DNA from: Eledone cirrhosa
Taxonomy: Eukaryota > Mollusca > Cephalopoda > Octopoda > Eledonidae
Direction: 5' to 3'
Assembly: GCA_964016885.1 (NCBI GenBank)
Contig: OZ024745.1
Location: forward strand, 56,268,800 to 56,332,799
Length of the DNA: 64,000 nt
Made by a program: the position numbers and the translations under genes. The notes below the pieces were generated by a model that had not been told where the DNA came from, made no database searches, and was given only the letters and a program-made list of their open reading frames with translations. Shown here piece after piece: positions 28,954 through 41,258 of this stretch (its first letter is position 1; the number at the start of each line of letters is the position of its first letter).

Positions 28954-29447
28954 TGTAGCAAAGTGTACAGCCACCGGAAATAACATCTGTGAAATATACA
29001 GCGCTAGCTACCTCAACGTGAAAAAAAAAGAACCCTTAAAAGCTACCAGAATAAACGGCTACACAGCGGCTAAACATCAAACGATTATTTCTGTATATAT
29101 AGAGTGGTTCCAAACACTCAGCAGTCGACTTTTAGCAGAGTCAGCTAGCGCATCGTTGGTCCTTTACTATGCCACGCTTTGTCACTCACACACGCCTTGT
29201 ACCTTGTATCGTCGCTTCATGTGAAAATAAATAGCTGATCGAATTTACATCTCGCCTTGCTTCGTCCTTTCAACTTGTGCTTTCGTCTGTCCATCCTCAA
29301 CAGTTCTTTTAAGGGCTATATGCGACAACAGTCCTTTTAAGGGCTATCTTCAGATCTGATCAGACCGTATGCGATAACAATCCTTCTAAGGGCTATTCTC
29401 GGATCTGATCAGAAGTAGTGACCAGACTGACTAATCACGTCGCTACA
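28954..29447 (+). mobile_element. Possible solo LTR
   Basis: The segment begins TGTAGC and ends GCTACA, a perfect 6-bp inverted terminus of the TG...CA type. A TATATATAGAG promoter-like box lies near 29093 and an AATAAA near 29226, the order expected of an LTR. Near 29302-29385 a unit with TTTTAAGGGCTAT is repeated three times. I see no target-site duplication, so this is tentative. Orientation follows the TATA-to-AATAAA order. Confidence 0.35.
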
Positions 29448-30052
29448 AAAGTTTTAAAAGGTCATTAAATAAATTAAAATTATTAAGTGTTTCTTTATTA
29501 ATGTTGGGGTGTAAAGTTTGCTGGAGAGGGGGGGGGTAACAACAGGTTAACACTTAACGAACAGACATGTAAATATTGGTGTTCCAGTCGTAATTATCCA
29601 GTCTGTGTAAGTTTATGTGGTTCAATTTAAAACGGCTGGGTGAGGGGTGAAATAGAGATTTGATTATTATTTTAGCAAGTCACGCGACAACGCAATACCT
29701 CTCACATTTGGTGTGAGTGAGGTGGGTTACATTATCTCACTGAAGAATATACAGACTCAAGTATAAAAATCAAAAGTCATATTCCAGATCAACTGTCTTT
29801 CAAGCCTTTTCAAGAAAAGAATAAGATTTGTGTCTTCAGTATTGATACCAAGCTGAAGAAATATGTCATTGCGACGATCACTGATGAAAATAAAAACAGA
29901 GTAACCCCAGCATTAATGACCAAGATGACTGGACATTAAAGTATTATTTGATCTGATTTAGTCCTATCAGGTAATCGAACTACTTCCGTAGATTGACCAC
30001 AGACTCGATTGTAGTTAGCAATTAGCAATCATTCTTTACAATTAATTATAAT
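29448..30052. other. No gene recognised
   Basis: A GGGTTAC-containing segment at 29715-29760 matches 28405-28440 on the opposite strand. The frame following it has no domain I can name. Confidence 0.5.
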
Positions 30053-30145
30053 TGTTTCTACTTTTGGCACAAGGCCAGCAATTATCCAGTACATTACTGA
30101 TACTTTATTTTATCGACCCCATAAGGATGAAAGGCAAAGTTAATT
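30053..30145 (-). mobile_element. SINE 3' half
   Basis: The minus strand carries the pieces CTTTCATCCTTA, GGGGTCGATAAAATAAAG and CTGGCCTTGTGCC, matching the body and tail of the tRNA-derived SINE. Confidence 0.8.
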
Positions 30146-30304
30146 AATTATAATATCAGTAAATTGATTCCATAATGTGGTTTCCACTTATCACGCTGAC
30201 CCAGTTTGGTTGTATTCCATGTTTAGTTTAACATTAAATTAATAAATGACTTTCATCTTTGTATCACATCAACATCCTTGGGAGAAGATAACGAAAGTCA
30301 AGTA

Positions 30305-30755
30305 AATAAGAATAATTACCTTCAGTTCGAAATTTGACACGAAAGACTGAATCCGTCCAGAAACGCCATAACACCTCAACTTATGAAGGAGACCAGCATG
30401 CCAAACCCAGGCAAGAGCATTAGAAATATCTACGGCAATAGTCCTGGCTTCACCAGATTTATCTAAAGCAAGAGAGATTCTCTCAACAGTAACAGGTAAT
30501 ACATCAGTAGGTGACCGCGAGAAACGAAAGCCGCATTGTTTATCTCAAATAAAACCTAGTGAGGTGTGATGAATGAATAAAGTCACAAATACATCGCCAA
30601 AATTAGGCAGATGACAAATAAGACGATAATTAGAAGTGTCAGATCGTTCCCTAACGTTCTTAAATATTGGAACAACAAAAGACGATTTCCAACAAGATGG
30701 AGAGCAAGAATCAACAATGAAATTGTTGCAAAGTTGAAGTAACACAGTTGAAACA
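30305..30755 (-). mobile_element. LINE reverse-transcriptase N-terminal fragment
   Basis: The minus strand reads PSCWKSSFVVPIFKN, SNYRLICHLP and, after a stop, QCGFRFSRSPTDVL, VERISLALDKSGEARTIAVD and WHAGLLHKL. These are the fingers and motif-A region of a Jockey/CR1-type reverse transcriptase (motif A Asp in AVDIS). At least one stop (near 30545) shows decay. Confidence 0.75.
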
Positions 30756-30760
30756 AAAAT

Positions 30761-30782
<22 letters not shown>

Positions 30783-30832
<50 letters not shown>
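30783..30832. repeat. (TA)n microsatellite
   Basis: A TA run preceded by a CA run. Confidence 0.95.
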
Positions 30833-30834
<2 letters not shown>

Positions 30835-30892
30835 CGGCGTTGAATTAGTTTTGCGAGGTTTTTGATATGAAATCGTGTGTCGAAACAAATAT

Positions 30893-31381
<489 letters not shown>

Positions 31382-32131
31382 CCAGCCTGGCTAGAACATT
31401 CTTTAGAGTACTGGATAAATGTTTCCCTAAGGCCCACAGGTACCATAAAATATTCAACAGGCACACGGTGAAACTTTCCTACTCAACCACACGCTCCGTA
31501 GCCCAGCACATAGCCGGCATAAATAGGAATAGGCTCACTTCCTCTAATACCACCGTAAACCCAACGGAACCACTACGCGGGACACACCAGACCCCGGACA
31601 GGCCCATCTAGCACACTGGAACCCAACGACCCTGTGCTGATTGCGGCAGCTACCCAGCCAACCCGAGTGATGGTAACCACGCAGTACATGTGCTGGGGCT
31701 TATGAAGTCATGCAATTATAGAGACCCATCACTATGCGCCCTTAGTAATGAATGCATGACGAAAAACGTAGCCTACAGGTGCAAGATCAGAACCCTTAAC
31801 TCGGAGCACCACTACATATGATCCACGGCGACGAGCTTCAAAGATAGGTGGTATAACCATCGCCATTCCTTTAACAGAATAGAAAAGAGGAAATGTACGG
31901 CCCTTTCTGAATTGATCTGGAAGCTCAAAATTGAAGAGACCCCGCACTCTCTGGTCTGGTCCGTGGTTAGAAAGGTTCTCCCAGACAGAGGTGGGTCTGG
32001 TATTTGCAACCTCTGTCTTAGTGAGTCACTTGAGATACTTCATGGCGGAACCAAGCTACTAAACAGAAGGGCCGACTTATTCGGCGCTTGCAGACACCTA
32101 AGGACGGGAACTTTCCTCAAGCTATATGGAT
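31382..32131 (+). pseudogene. Penelope-like element, GIY-YIG endonuclease fragment
   Basis: One plus-strand frame reads KIFNRHTVKLSYSTTRS, ADCGSYP, NVAYRCKI, then YI-stop-STATSFKDRWYNH, ALSELIWKLK, ICNLCLSES and LLNRRADLFGACRH. This is the linker with Cys pairs and the GIY-YIG endonuclease typical of the C-terminus of Penelope-like reverse transcriptases. Stops at about 31609 and at 31819-31821 break it. The second falls on the Gly of the YIG motif. A C13-like run follows the stop, near 32159. Confidence 0.85.
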
Positions 32132-32559
32132 AAACCCCGGTTCTGGCCTCCCACAACGCCCCCCCCCCCCCGGTAGATCCCCTACACCCCGTACCAATGA
32201 CCAGTGGACTACAGCCACCCATAGTTTGTGGTCCCTACGGTGGATTGTCCACCGGATCCTCTTCTTGTTACGAGGCAACAAAACCTCGTTTATTGAACCT
32301 GATGACCCCCCACCCCCACCCGGAGTGGCCCACACAGGAAGAACAATCATACCACGGTGCTAACCCTATACACATGAATGAGTTCCCGCAACCGTACATA
32401 GTGTGTGTATACTGGGATTAGGTGAGTGTACACACTCATGTGAAGGCAACGAGATACTAATACCCCAGGTTGCATTTGAAAAATGTTCAAGTGTATGCTT
32501 AGGAGTATGTTTGTATATGCTCTCTTGTATGAGTGCACATGTGTATATAGATATACACG

Positions 32560-32798
32560 CGCATCCAGAGGTATAAAAGTGTGGATGGGTATGTGTATCT
32601 GTACTAGGGGATTCGCCTAAGCCCCAAAGACCCCAAGCTATTGCTGTGAAGATATATATTACACTCTACTTTTTCTAGTCTAAACAATAACTTTTCCAAA
32701 CACCCACTTTACTTTTCTTTAAAAATAACACCCACCTAGTTTTATGTCTGCCTTATACTTGAATTTGGGTGCCTCTGTCGTATATATATATGCACCTT

Positions 32799-32841
<43 letters not shown>

Positions 32842-33330
32842 CTGTATGGATTTGTGTGTGTGTGTCTGAGGGGGTAGGTGTGAGTGTATGTACAAGTCAA
32901 CCAACATAGGTCTTTTTTATTTCTAAACTCTCTAAGTATTTGACTCTTACCATAATTTTCAGTATTATCACCCCACATAAATTCCTCAATTTGTATGTGT
33001 GGGTGTGTGTGTGTGTGCCTGTTGGGGTGGGGGTGAATGTATGTGCAAGTCAACCAACATAAGTCTTTTTATATGTAAATTTTCGAGTATTCTACTCTAA
33101 CCATAATTTTCATGTATTCTACTCTAACCATAATTTGTATGTGTGGATGTGTGTGTGTGCCTGTGGGGGTGGGGGGTGAATGTATGTGCAAGTCAACCAA
33201 CATAAGCCTTTTTATATGTAAATTTTCTAGTATTCTACTTTAACCATAATTTTCAGTAGTACCACCCTACATAAATTCCTCAATTTAAGATTGACCTGTA
33301 GTATCGAATTTCATACTATAAACCTCAATT
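32560..33330. repeat. Degenerate minisatellite with about 150-bp units
   Basis: Three tandem copies share CAAGTCAACCAACATA (starts near 32893, 33047 and 33189), a TG/GGGGTGG stretch and CTCTAACCATAATTT. No coding capacity is evident. Confidence 0.75.
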
Positions 33331-33763
33331 GAATATATATATGACCAGGAATGCTTTTTGTGAAAATCAGTCATACGGAACTATTGTCATCTTGCCTGAT
33401 GGTTTGAACTTTACAACACCACCTGCTTCTTTGAGCTCAAATACCAACCCTACTAGCATCTACAAATTGACCAATGAAAATTAAGATTATTCCTGCTGAC
33501 AACATTAAATTATTCCTAACAAGCTCATATGTCCCAAGGCTCTGATACAATCAACACCATAAACATCGAGCTGGCATATCTAAGAACTGACTAACTGCCT
33601 GATGTGGTCATAGCCATTCAATGGCTATCATCGAAATATGTATAGCAGCAAATAAGGGATTATGAGTTCATGCAATTGACTTATGTTTCGTCACTATATA
33701 TATATATTAGCTTATATATATATAAAATCCTCAGTCATTCCTGTAGAAGCTATTTCTACATTA

Positions 33764-33945
33764 AATAATTGTTTCTACTTTAGGCACAAGGCCAGCAATT
33801 ACTCAGTGCATTACTGGTACTTTATTTTATCGACCCCGTAAGGATGAAAGGCAAAGTTTACCTCGGCGGGATTTGAACTCAGAATGGCAAGGGCCGCAAC
33901 TATATGCGTCAAAGCATGGCGCCCGACCCTCTACCGATGATGACC
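33764..33945 (-). mobile_element. tRNA-derived SINE inside inverted repeat P8
   Basis: It is a near full-length copy with tail CTGGCCTTGTGCC, body and B-box GAGTTCAAATCCCGCC on the minus strand. Its position in the loop of P8 makes it younger than the inverted repeat. Confidence 0.85.
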
Positions 33946-34209
33946 CTCTACTAATGTATTAAGTGCCTATATACACATATATATTGTGTACTAGAAGACC
34001 TATAATATTTCTTTTTTAAAGCCGGTAAAATGCGGTAGAAAAATACAGTTAAATGATGACAAATGAAACAAGACAAAGTAATGTTTTGTACATTGTACTT
34101 TAGCCTAATATTTCAGGGTTAATACCCTATTTTCAGACACGAAACTGAACTATATATATATATAGTGACGAAACATAAATCAATTGCATGAACTCATAAT
34201 CCTTTATTT

Positions 34210-34265
34210 ACTGCTATACATATTTCGATGATAGCCATTGAGTGGCTATGACCTCATCAGGCAGT
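34210..34265 (-). ncRNA. Type I hammerhead ribozyme, right arm of P8
   Basis: Minus strand: stem I ACTGC/GCAGT, CTGATGA (34260-34254), stem II GGT/ATC with a C-C mismatch then ATAGCCA/TGGCTAT around a 5-nt loop, GAAA (34226-34223), stem III ATA-TG-TAT, and A at cleavage position 34215. The core is complete. Confidence 0.8.
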
Positions 34266-34279
34266 TAGTCAGTTCTAAC

Positions 34280-35395
34280 TGTATATATATATACAGAGAG
34301 AGAGAGAGAGAGAGGGGGGGGGGAGGAAATCCATATATATGAATCAGTGTATACAAAAAATGCATGCATGTATGTCTACCTATATGTGTGTGAGCGCGCG
34401 TTGGTATATGTGTAAACATCAAATGATTATCTGAATTTTCTTTGCACTCCGACGATCAAGAAAGTAGTTTTAAGATTTCCTTATTGAAATATAGGGATGG
34501 ATGTTTTCTTTAACTTGAAAACATTTATTTATCTTTATCTTATACTTTAGAGTTTCAACTTTAATGTTTTTCTACGTTTTACTCATATAAGATTTGAATT
34601 ATTCCCATAAAAATAAAATTTCCATTTCCATTTATACTCAATTATCAATTTCTTCCACTTTTTATTGGTAGGTACATGAAAATACATAGGGGTTTCTCCT
34701 TCAAAATTCTATCATTTCACATAATTCTAACAGGCTTACATATTTCTAAGCAACATATCTCACAATATTTTATTTTTTCTAACGTGCAAATAGTATAATG
34801 CATAATGAATGTGTGTATGTAGGTAGATCGTTAGGTGTTTCGGTGAGATTGTGTATACATGAGTGTGTTTATTTGTGTGTATGCATGCATATAGCTATTT
34901 TCTTTATGTATGTATATTTGTGAGTATCTATATGCACATAGAAAAATATATTTTTTAAACGTTTTTAAGTGAATCCTTTTCAATAAAATGCCACGTTCGT
35001 ACGTGTGTATGTATGTGTGTGTGAGTGCGTGTTTGTGTGTATGCATGTATATATGTATGTAAATATGCATGCCTCTCTTTCTCATATATATATGTATGTG
35101 TGTGTACATCACAGGGTGAATATGAAAGCATATACATGTTTATAATAAACATACGAGAGTATTACTCTGTTTTTTTTTTATTGTTTATATAAATGTAATC
35201 ATGTCCCTCTATCTCAGTAGCTACCGACACAGCTCTGGCATAATAAGAGCTTCAAAACAATTCATAAGGAGGCATTTGAATGTTTATTATACAGAAACCT
35301 ATCGCATTTGACTGCATATACACCCCTATGATAAACCAATCTATCTGCCAATATATATATATATATATATTTCGTTTCTGAATTTGTTTAGCAAG
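34280..35395. other. No gene recognised
   Basis: AT-rich DNA with a GA/GGGG patch at 34294-34324, scattered TG/TA repeats and a (TA)n at 35350-35370. Confidence 0.6.
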
Positions 35396-35580
35396 ATTCT
35401 TTATCTGAAAACGTGTGTTGAAACCGATATTGTTATGCTTTGGGAGGGTCATGTTGCAAATAAGAAACACACGCACCAGTTGCTTTCACTTCAATTTATT
35501 ATAATAAATTTATAAAGTTAGGAATTTATAAATTTCTGGTTGGGTGGTTGGTTCCACAACCAGATGATTGTTTATATATT

Positions 35581-35623
35581 GTCAAAGTTCTTTCGTCACA
35601 CATTCTGTGACCTCTTCAGTGAC
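35581..35623 (-). ncRNA. Candidate compact hammerhead ribozyme of a different type
   Basis: Minus strand: stem I GTCA/TGAC, CTGAAGA (35619-35613), stem II GTCAC/GTGAC around AGAATGT, GAAA (35594-35591), 2-bp stem III AG/CT with an AA loop, and U at position 17. All core bases fit. The short helices (4, 5 and 2 bp) keep confidence moderate. It lies just upstream of the left repeat of the PLE at 35716. Confidence 0.45.
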
Positions 35624-35645
35624 TTGGGATTCTTTTCTTTGTTTT

Positions 35646-35716
35646 TGTGCCTCTTCTTTGTTCTGTCCTACGCCATCTTGTTTCAAAATGGCGTAGGACA
35701 GAACAAAGGAGAGGCA
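35646..35716. repeat. 71-bp palindrome next to PLE left repeat
   Basis: GTTCTGTCCTACGCCAT and its complement mirror each other around about 35680. Confidence 0.85.
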
Positions 35717-36330
35717 TGTTTCGTGGTAGTTTCTTGAGTATTTTGGCCCCCCACTTGTTAACCTGTCACCGTAAGATATACTCGGTTGATTACTACTAAC
35801 TCTTAAAATGGCCTCATTACAATTCCGTCCCACCTAGTAAACTTTTCTATAGTTTAGCAGTACCAGTGAGAGACTTGATGACTGTCGTTCGGGAATAGTA
35901 ACCAGAAATTGTTGTTTTTTTTATATTTTTAACATTCTTGGTATTCTTCTATATATTACTCCATATTGTTTTACTTATTGTTTCTACTTCCTCCCCCTCC
36001 CTCTCCCCTCCCTAGTATACTTGCTTGACCTCCTGCCCTGCTGTAGTTGGCACTATCAACGCACGACTGGGTTTCCTCCACTCCCTCTCCCTCTTTCTTC
36101 TACTGGCAAGTTCAGTTACCCCTTCCTTCCACAAATTGCCATGATAGAATTATGTGTCTCAACAACAAACTTTTGACCAATCCTTGTGACAATCACTTTT
36201 ACTATATATGGAATTACCCCCTGAGAAGCTCGGCTATTCATATACCAGGATAAAAATGCTCATTTAGTCCAGAATTAGCCATTGAAACGGCTTGAGCTCA
36301 GCCGTCGGGGTCCTACTCGTTCCTATTACC
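35716..36330 (+). repeat. PLE left terminal repeat (pseudo-LTR)
   Basis: It is a high-identity direct copy of 39313-39898, with a few substitutions and indels. Near its 3' end, at 36284-36313, is GAAAC, a CGGC/GCCG hairpin and GTC, then GGGG. Upstream, CCCC precedes CTGAGAAG at 36217-36228. GGGG can pair with CCCC, and GGCTA.TTC with GAATTAGCC, giving a hammerhead-like fold whose core is one base off the consensus CTGANGA. Confidence 0.85.
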
Positions 36331-36479
36331 CACTCTACTACCCTAAGTATTGAGTACTTTGGTGTGTTATGGTCCACCTGGTTCCTTACCACATTTCCTT
36401 CGTTATCTAGCTCCTATTCCCGTAGTAGAGCACTTTCCGACCCTACCACGCCGTATCCAGACTTTTCCGCTAAGCTCAA

Positions 36480-38661
36480 GTTCTTTCACCCGCACCATGC
36501 GAAAACACAACATCGACTTCTCCACCAAGAATATCCCAGTTCCACCGAAAAAACTTTACCTTCGGATGCTCAAGCAAAAAATTGACCTCTTTGCGAAAAG
36601 ACTTAGATGGAGAACTTTTTTCTAAGACAGATATTGCGACAATCAGGACTTCGGTACCAAGGAGAGATTCGGATTTAATACCTACAAATCTCCCCCTCCG
36701 AACCCTATGCTCTCACCCTTCGAGAATGACCTTTTCCAACTGGTCAAGAACATTAAATTCAATCCCAGACACAACCGATTCCTACAAAAACTCCGTAGCA
36801 ACTTAACAGAGTATGATAACACCAATGACATCATGGTGCACTCGGATAAAACTGGTAACATCTACTTCGTCAACCCCGACAGATACCATACACTGATCAG
36901 GAGCAGCCTAAACTCCACCTATAAAAAGGCTAACCACTCTTGCATCGAGGACATAAATCGAGATGGACAACAAATTACCTCCAGCCTCCGACCGCACGGA
37001 ACCCCTAGACCCACGGACACCCTACTTCACACTGAAGGACCACAAATCCGATTTCGACAGTAAACCTTCTATCAGGCTTATAAACCCAGCGAAGTCCGAT
37101 ATAGGGAGAATCAGTAAAAAAAATCCTAGACCGCGTTATACCAAAAGTTAAGCAAAACGCCAGAATTAGCCTATGGGTCAACATCCAGGAAGTAATCTCA
37201 TGGTTCAGCAATATGGAGAACAAACGAGACACAAAATTCATCCAGTTTGACATAGAGAGTTACTATGCTTCAATTACCTTACCGCTACTTACGGCTGCCT
37301 TGGACTTTGCCGAGACACTTGCGCCCATCACCGACCAGGAAAGAAACATCATCCTCCACGCCAGGAAGACAGTCCTACTCTTCGACAACTCCAAATGGAT
37401 AAAGAGAGCTACCGACTCACCCTTCGACGTCAGCATGGACACGACGGATTCGGCTGAGGTCACAGATCTTATAGGATTATTCCTACTAATTAAACTCACC
37501 GATATGTTTCCTGCATTCGGCGGTGGATTGTACCGTGATGATGGGCTCCTTACCCTTAAAGGGTACAACCCCAGTAGTACAGACCGGGTCCGTAAACAAT
37601 TAATCAGCTTCTTCCGCGACTAGGGATTTAAAATAACCCTACAAAGGTCCCTGACCCGAGTAAACTTCCTGGACGTTACCCTTGACCTCGATAATGATCT
37701 GTACTACCCATACAGGAAACCCAACGACAACCTGCACTACATCCACCGCCGGTCAAACCATCCTAGGAACATCACCAATAACCTGGTTAAAGACATCTCC
37801 CTCCGCATATCTCGTTTGTCTGCTAATGAGCAGATATTCAAGGAACATGCGCCTTATTACAACCAGGCCCTCAAGCGGAGTGGTTTCCGGGAGGAAATAT
37901 CCTACTGTCCAGCTTCCATTAGCGGAACCAGCAGGCGACACCGCCGCTCACGCAATGTAACATGCTTCAATCCTCCCCACAACGCCGAGGTGACAACTCC
38001 TATCGGGAAAATCTTCTTTAGGCTCATCGAAAAACACTTCCCACTACAACACCGCTACCACAACATAATTAACAAAAATACCATCAAACTCTCCTACAGC
38101 ACCACACCAAACTTTGCACAAAACATCGTCTCCTCTAACAACAATAAACTCAAATCTTATGGAAGAAATAACCTAAATAGCAGTGGGGAGCCGACCAGGA
38201 GGTGCAACTGTCCTGATGGATCCATTTTCCCCCTCGACAACAGATGCAGAGATCGTAATGTGATATACCAGTGCAACGTGAGGACGGACACCTCCAACAA
38301 AGCTTATATAGGATTAACCGCATGTGACTTCAAGACCCGGCTATACCAACACAGACATACCTTCCGAAACCCGGCCCGGCGTCACGCCACCACACTTTCG
38401 GGCCACATCTGGGACCTCAAGGATAACAATATTACCTATGATCTCACTTGGAGCTTACTGTCCAGAGCCAACTCTTACACGGGAGGATGCCGTCCGTGCA
38501 ATTTATGCTCGGAGGAAACCTTACAAATGCTGTTTTCGACGGACCAACTCCTAAACAAGAAAGACGAACTGGTAACTGCATGCAAACACAGATTGCGTAG
38601 GACTTACCTCGCCCTCAAACCCCATAATGACCCGGGGGGGGGGGGTAGACAAGGGGTGTAA
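36480..38661 (+). pseudogene. Penelope-like reverse transcriptase with GIY-YIG endonuclease (broken)
   Basis: Frames in order read NIDFSTKNIPVPPKKLY, VHSDKTGNIYFVNPDRY, FTLKDHKSDFDSKPSIRLINP, then FIQFDIESYYASI, the RT signature GLYRDDGLLTL at about 37527-37559, a Cys-rich linker (CNCPDG, CRDRNVIYQC), and the endonuclease AYIGLTACDFKTRLYQH with CNLCSEE. Breaks: frameshifts near 36610-36700 and 36980-37010, an extra A in the 8-A run at 37116-37123, and a TAG at 37621-37623. RT plus C-terminal GIY-YIG is the canonical Penelope layout. From 37213 to the end only the TAG interrupts. Confidence 0.92.
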
Positions 38662-39233
38662 CACCCCACTTGCCGACTTTTTAATGGGTAACCCCTGCTT
38701 GCAAAGGTAGACGTAAGATCTTCTTTTATATCTTTTTATCGTTTCCTCTATATTTCCTTCTACCCCCCATCCCTTCCTAGTCCTTCCACCCAAGTCCTCC
38801 TTCTTCTTTGTCGTCGCCCTTTTCACTTTCTCGCCCACTCGAGGCAGCCCCTCGGTCCTTTGTAGCATCATTACCCCCACCCCCATCCCCTATTCTATGA
38901 TAGAATTGGCTGACTCCGCTTTTTATAGCAGATGTGATAGACCCCGGATACTTGCTTTCTTATCCGATGGCTGCTCCATTTCCGTGCCTTCTACATTTCG
39001 TAGTGGTATCTTTGCTTTAATTTCTCGTATATCAGTATTTATTTTTGGGGGGTGGGGGGGGGGGGGGGGGGGGGGGTTCTGAATTAATTTTCCGTATCAA
39101 ATTTTTCATATACTTCGTACAAGCATTTATGTAGTTTGCACTAGAATTTTTGTATCGTAGCGGCACCCTTAGAAATAGTATTAGTATTCATTTTCGGGAT
39201 TCTGAATTATTATTTCGTATTAGTTTATTTTTT

Positions 39234-39282
39234 GCACTGGGTGGTTGCTGGCCTTGTGCCTAGGGTAGAAACAATTATTTCG
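39234..39282 (+). mobile_element. SINE tail fragment inside the PLE
   Basis: It carries GGTTGCTGGCCTTGTGCC and GGTAGAAACAATTATT, the last 40 bp of the tRNA-derived SINE, between the G-rich 3' region and the right terminal repeat. Confidence 0.75.
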
Positions 39283-39312
39283 TATTAGTCTCGGGCCTCT
39301 GAATTATTATTT

Positions 39313-39898
39313 CGTGGAAGTTTCTTGAGTATTTTGGCCCCTCACTTGTTGACCTGTCACCGTAAGATATACTTGATTGATTACTACTAACTCTTAAAAT
39401 GGTCTCATTACAATTCCGTCCCACCTAGTAAACTTTTCTATAGTTTAGGAGTACCAGTGAGAGACTTGATGGCTGTCGTTAGGGAATAGTAACCAGAAAT
39501 TGTTTTTTTTTATATTTTTAACATTCTTGGTATTCTTCTATATATTTACTCCATATTGTTTTACTTATTGTTTCGACTTCCTCCCCCTCCCTAGTATACT
39601 TGCTTGACCTCCTGCCCTACTGTAGTTGGCACTATCAACGCACGACTGGGTTTCCTCCACTCCCTCTCCCTCTTTCTTCTACTGGCAGGTTCAATTACCC
39701 CTTCCTTCCACAAATTGCCATGATAGAATTATGTGTCTCAACAACAAACTTTTGACCAATCCTTGTGACAATCACTTTTACCATATATGGAATTACCCCC
39801 TGAGAAGCTCGGCTATTCATATACCAGGATAAAAATGTTCATTTAGTCCAGAATTAGCCGTCGAAACGGCTTGAGCTCAGCCATCGGGGTCCTACTCG
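39313..39898 (+). repeat. PLE right terminal repeat (pseudo-LTR)
   Basis: Direct copy of 35716-36330, including the CTGAGAAG element (39800-39807) and the GAAAC hairpin at 39863-39892. It ends 15 bp after the hairpin, where TA repeats start. Confidence 0.88.
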
Positions 39899-40295
<397 letters not shown>

Positions 40296-40308
40296 ATATA
40301 TATATCAT

Positions 40309-40500
40309 AATAATTGTTTCTATTTTAGGCAAAAGGATGGCAATTTGAAGGGAAGGGGAAAGTTGATTAAATCGACAACAATGTATTACTGGTGCCTTAT
40401 TTTATCGACCCGCAAGGATGAAAGACAAAGCTAAGCTCGGCGGGATTTGTACTCAGAATGTAAAGGTCCGTTACTCTATGCCACGAAGTATGCGGTTGAT
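40309..40500 (-). mobile_element. Diverged tRNA-derived SINE, first type
   Basis: The minus strand carries the tail, body (CTTTCATCCTTG, GGGTCGATAAAAT) and B-box of the common SINE, with a short extra segment after the tail. Confidence 0.75.
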
Positions 40501-40716
40501 AAAGTATTGGATGTGTCTTTCCATTTCTGTTGGGTCGCACATGCGGGACACGTTCTTCATCACTCGTACCAAGTCTGCGATCAGAATAATACTAATAATT
40601 ATTAGTATTATCATTATTATTCTTTACATTCCTTACATTAAACTAAAACTATATTGACAATCTTTTAATAATGTCTTCCTTGTGAAATTGGTGGTCTTGT
40701 TTTGCTTAACTAATGA

Positions 40717-40724
<8 letters not shown>

Positions 40725-40770
<46 letters not shown>
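40725..40770. repeat. (TA)n microsatellite
   Basis: About 23 TA units. Confidence 0.95.
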
Positions 40771-40775
<5 letters not shown>

Positions 40776-40864
40776 AGAAGGGGTATTTAATTTGTTGGAA
40801 ATCCGACAAATATAAATATAAAAGTTTATAACTGATTTAGAGCACTCAACAAGCTCCTGGAGTA

Positions 40865-41000
40865 AATATTAAATGATATTAAATAAATGGAAACTATATT
40901 TATAAAACCATATTTATTTTATTATATATATTTCAAGGGTACCAAAAGATTTTGGTACACTTTCTTCAGATAAAATACAAAATTTGTTTTATAAATAGAG
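40865..41000 (-). mobile_element. Single arm of the P1/P6/P11 palindrome family
   Basis: Minus-strand sequence matches the right arms of P6 and P11 (ATTTTATCTGA, GGTACCCTTGAAAT, AATAAATATGG) but no mirrored arm follows. This shows that the arm exists alone as well as in inverted pairs. Confidence 0.8.
40917..40975 (-). ncRNA. Type I hammerhead ribozyme, stand-alone arm
   Basis: Minus strand: TTTTAT, CTGAAGA (40969-40963), a stem II ending in GTACCAAAA/TTTTGGTAC, GAAA (40934-40931), stem III ATA-TA-TAT, A at cleavage position 40923, then ATAAAA. Stem I is six perfect pairs. CTGAAGA satisfies CUGANGA. Confidence 0.78.
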
Positions 41001-41169
41001 ACATACACAGGAAAATCATACCTTATCAGTTGGATATTCTATGGATACTGGAAATGTATTAGGGATTTTTCAAACTTATGGGTGTATATGCAAATGAATA
41101 TGTAAATAATTGAAAAACTACCGTTTATTTAAACGACTATGGAGAGAGAAGAGAGAAGAGAAGGACAAA

Positions 41170-41172
<3 letters not shown>

Positions 41173-41252
<80 letters not shown>
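41173..41252. repeat. (GA)n microsatellite
   Basis: About 39 GA units. Confidence 0.97.

Positions 41253-41258
<6 letters not shown>

Larger units (their letters stand above)
33580..34279. repeat. Inverted repeat P8 with hammerheads, split by a SINE
   Basis: About 127-bp arms at 33580-33706 and 34153-34279 mirror each other (landmarks sum to 67859). The 445-bp interior holds a SINE (33764-33945) and AT-rich DNA. The right arm has an intact hammerhead core on the minus strand. The left arm, on the plus strand, has CTGATGT, a change at the invariant A9 (33605). Confidence 0.88.
35716..39898 (+). mobile_element. Penelope-like element with direct terminal repeats
   Basis: A 4.2-kb unit consists of a left repeat (35716-36330), a broken RT/GIY-YIG gene (36480-38661), a 3' region with long G runs, and a right repeat (39313-39898). 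Such direct 'pseudo-LTRs' are characteristic of Penelope-like elements. The right repeat stops within a (TA)n-(GA)n microsatellite, while the left repeat continues into the coding region. Confidence 0.88.

Noticed and set aside
33599..33650. Left-arm hammerhead of P8 as active
   Set aside because: CTGATGT changes the invariant A9, so only the right arm is listed as a ribozyme.
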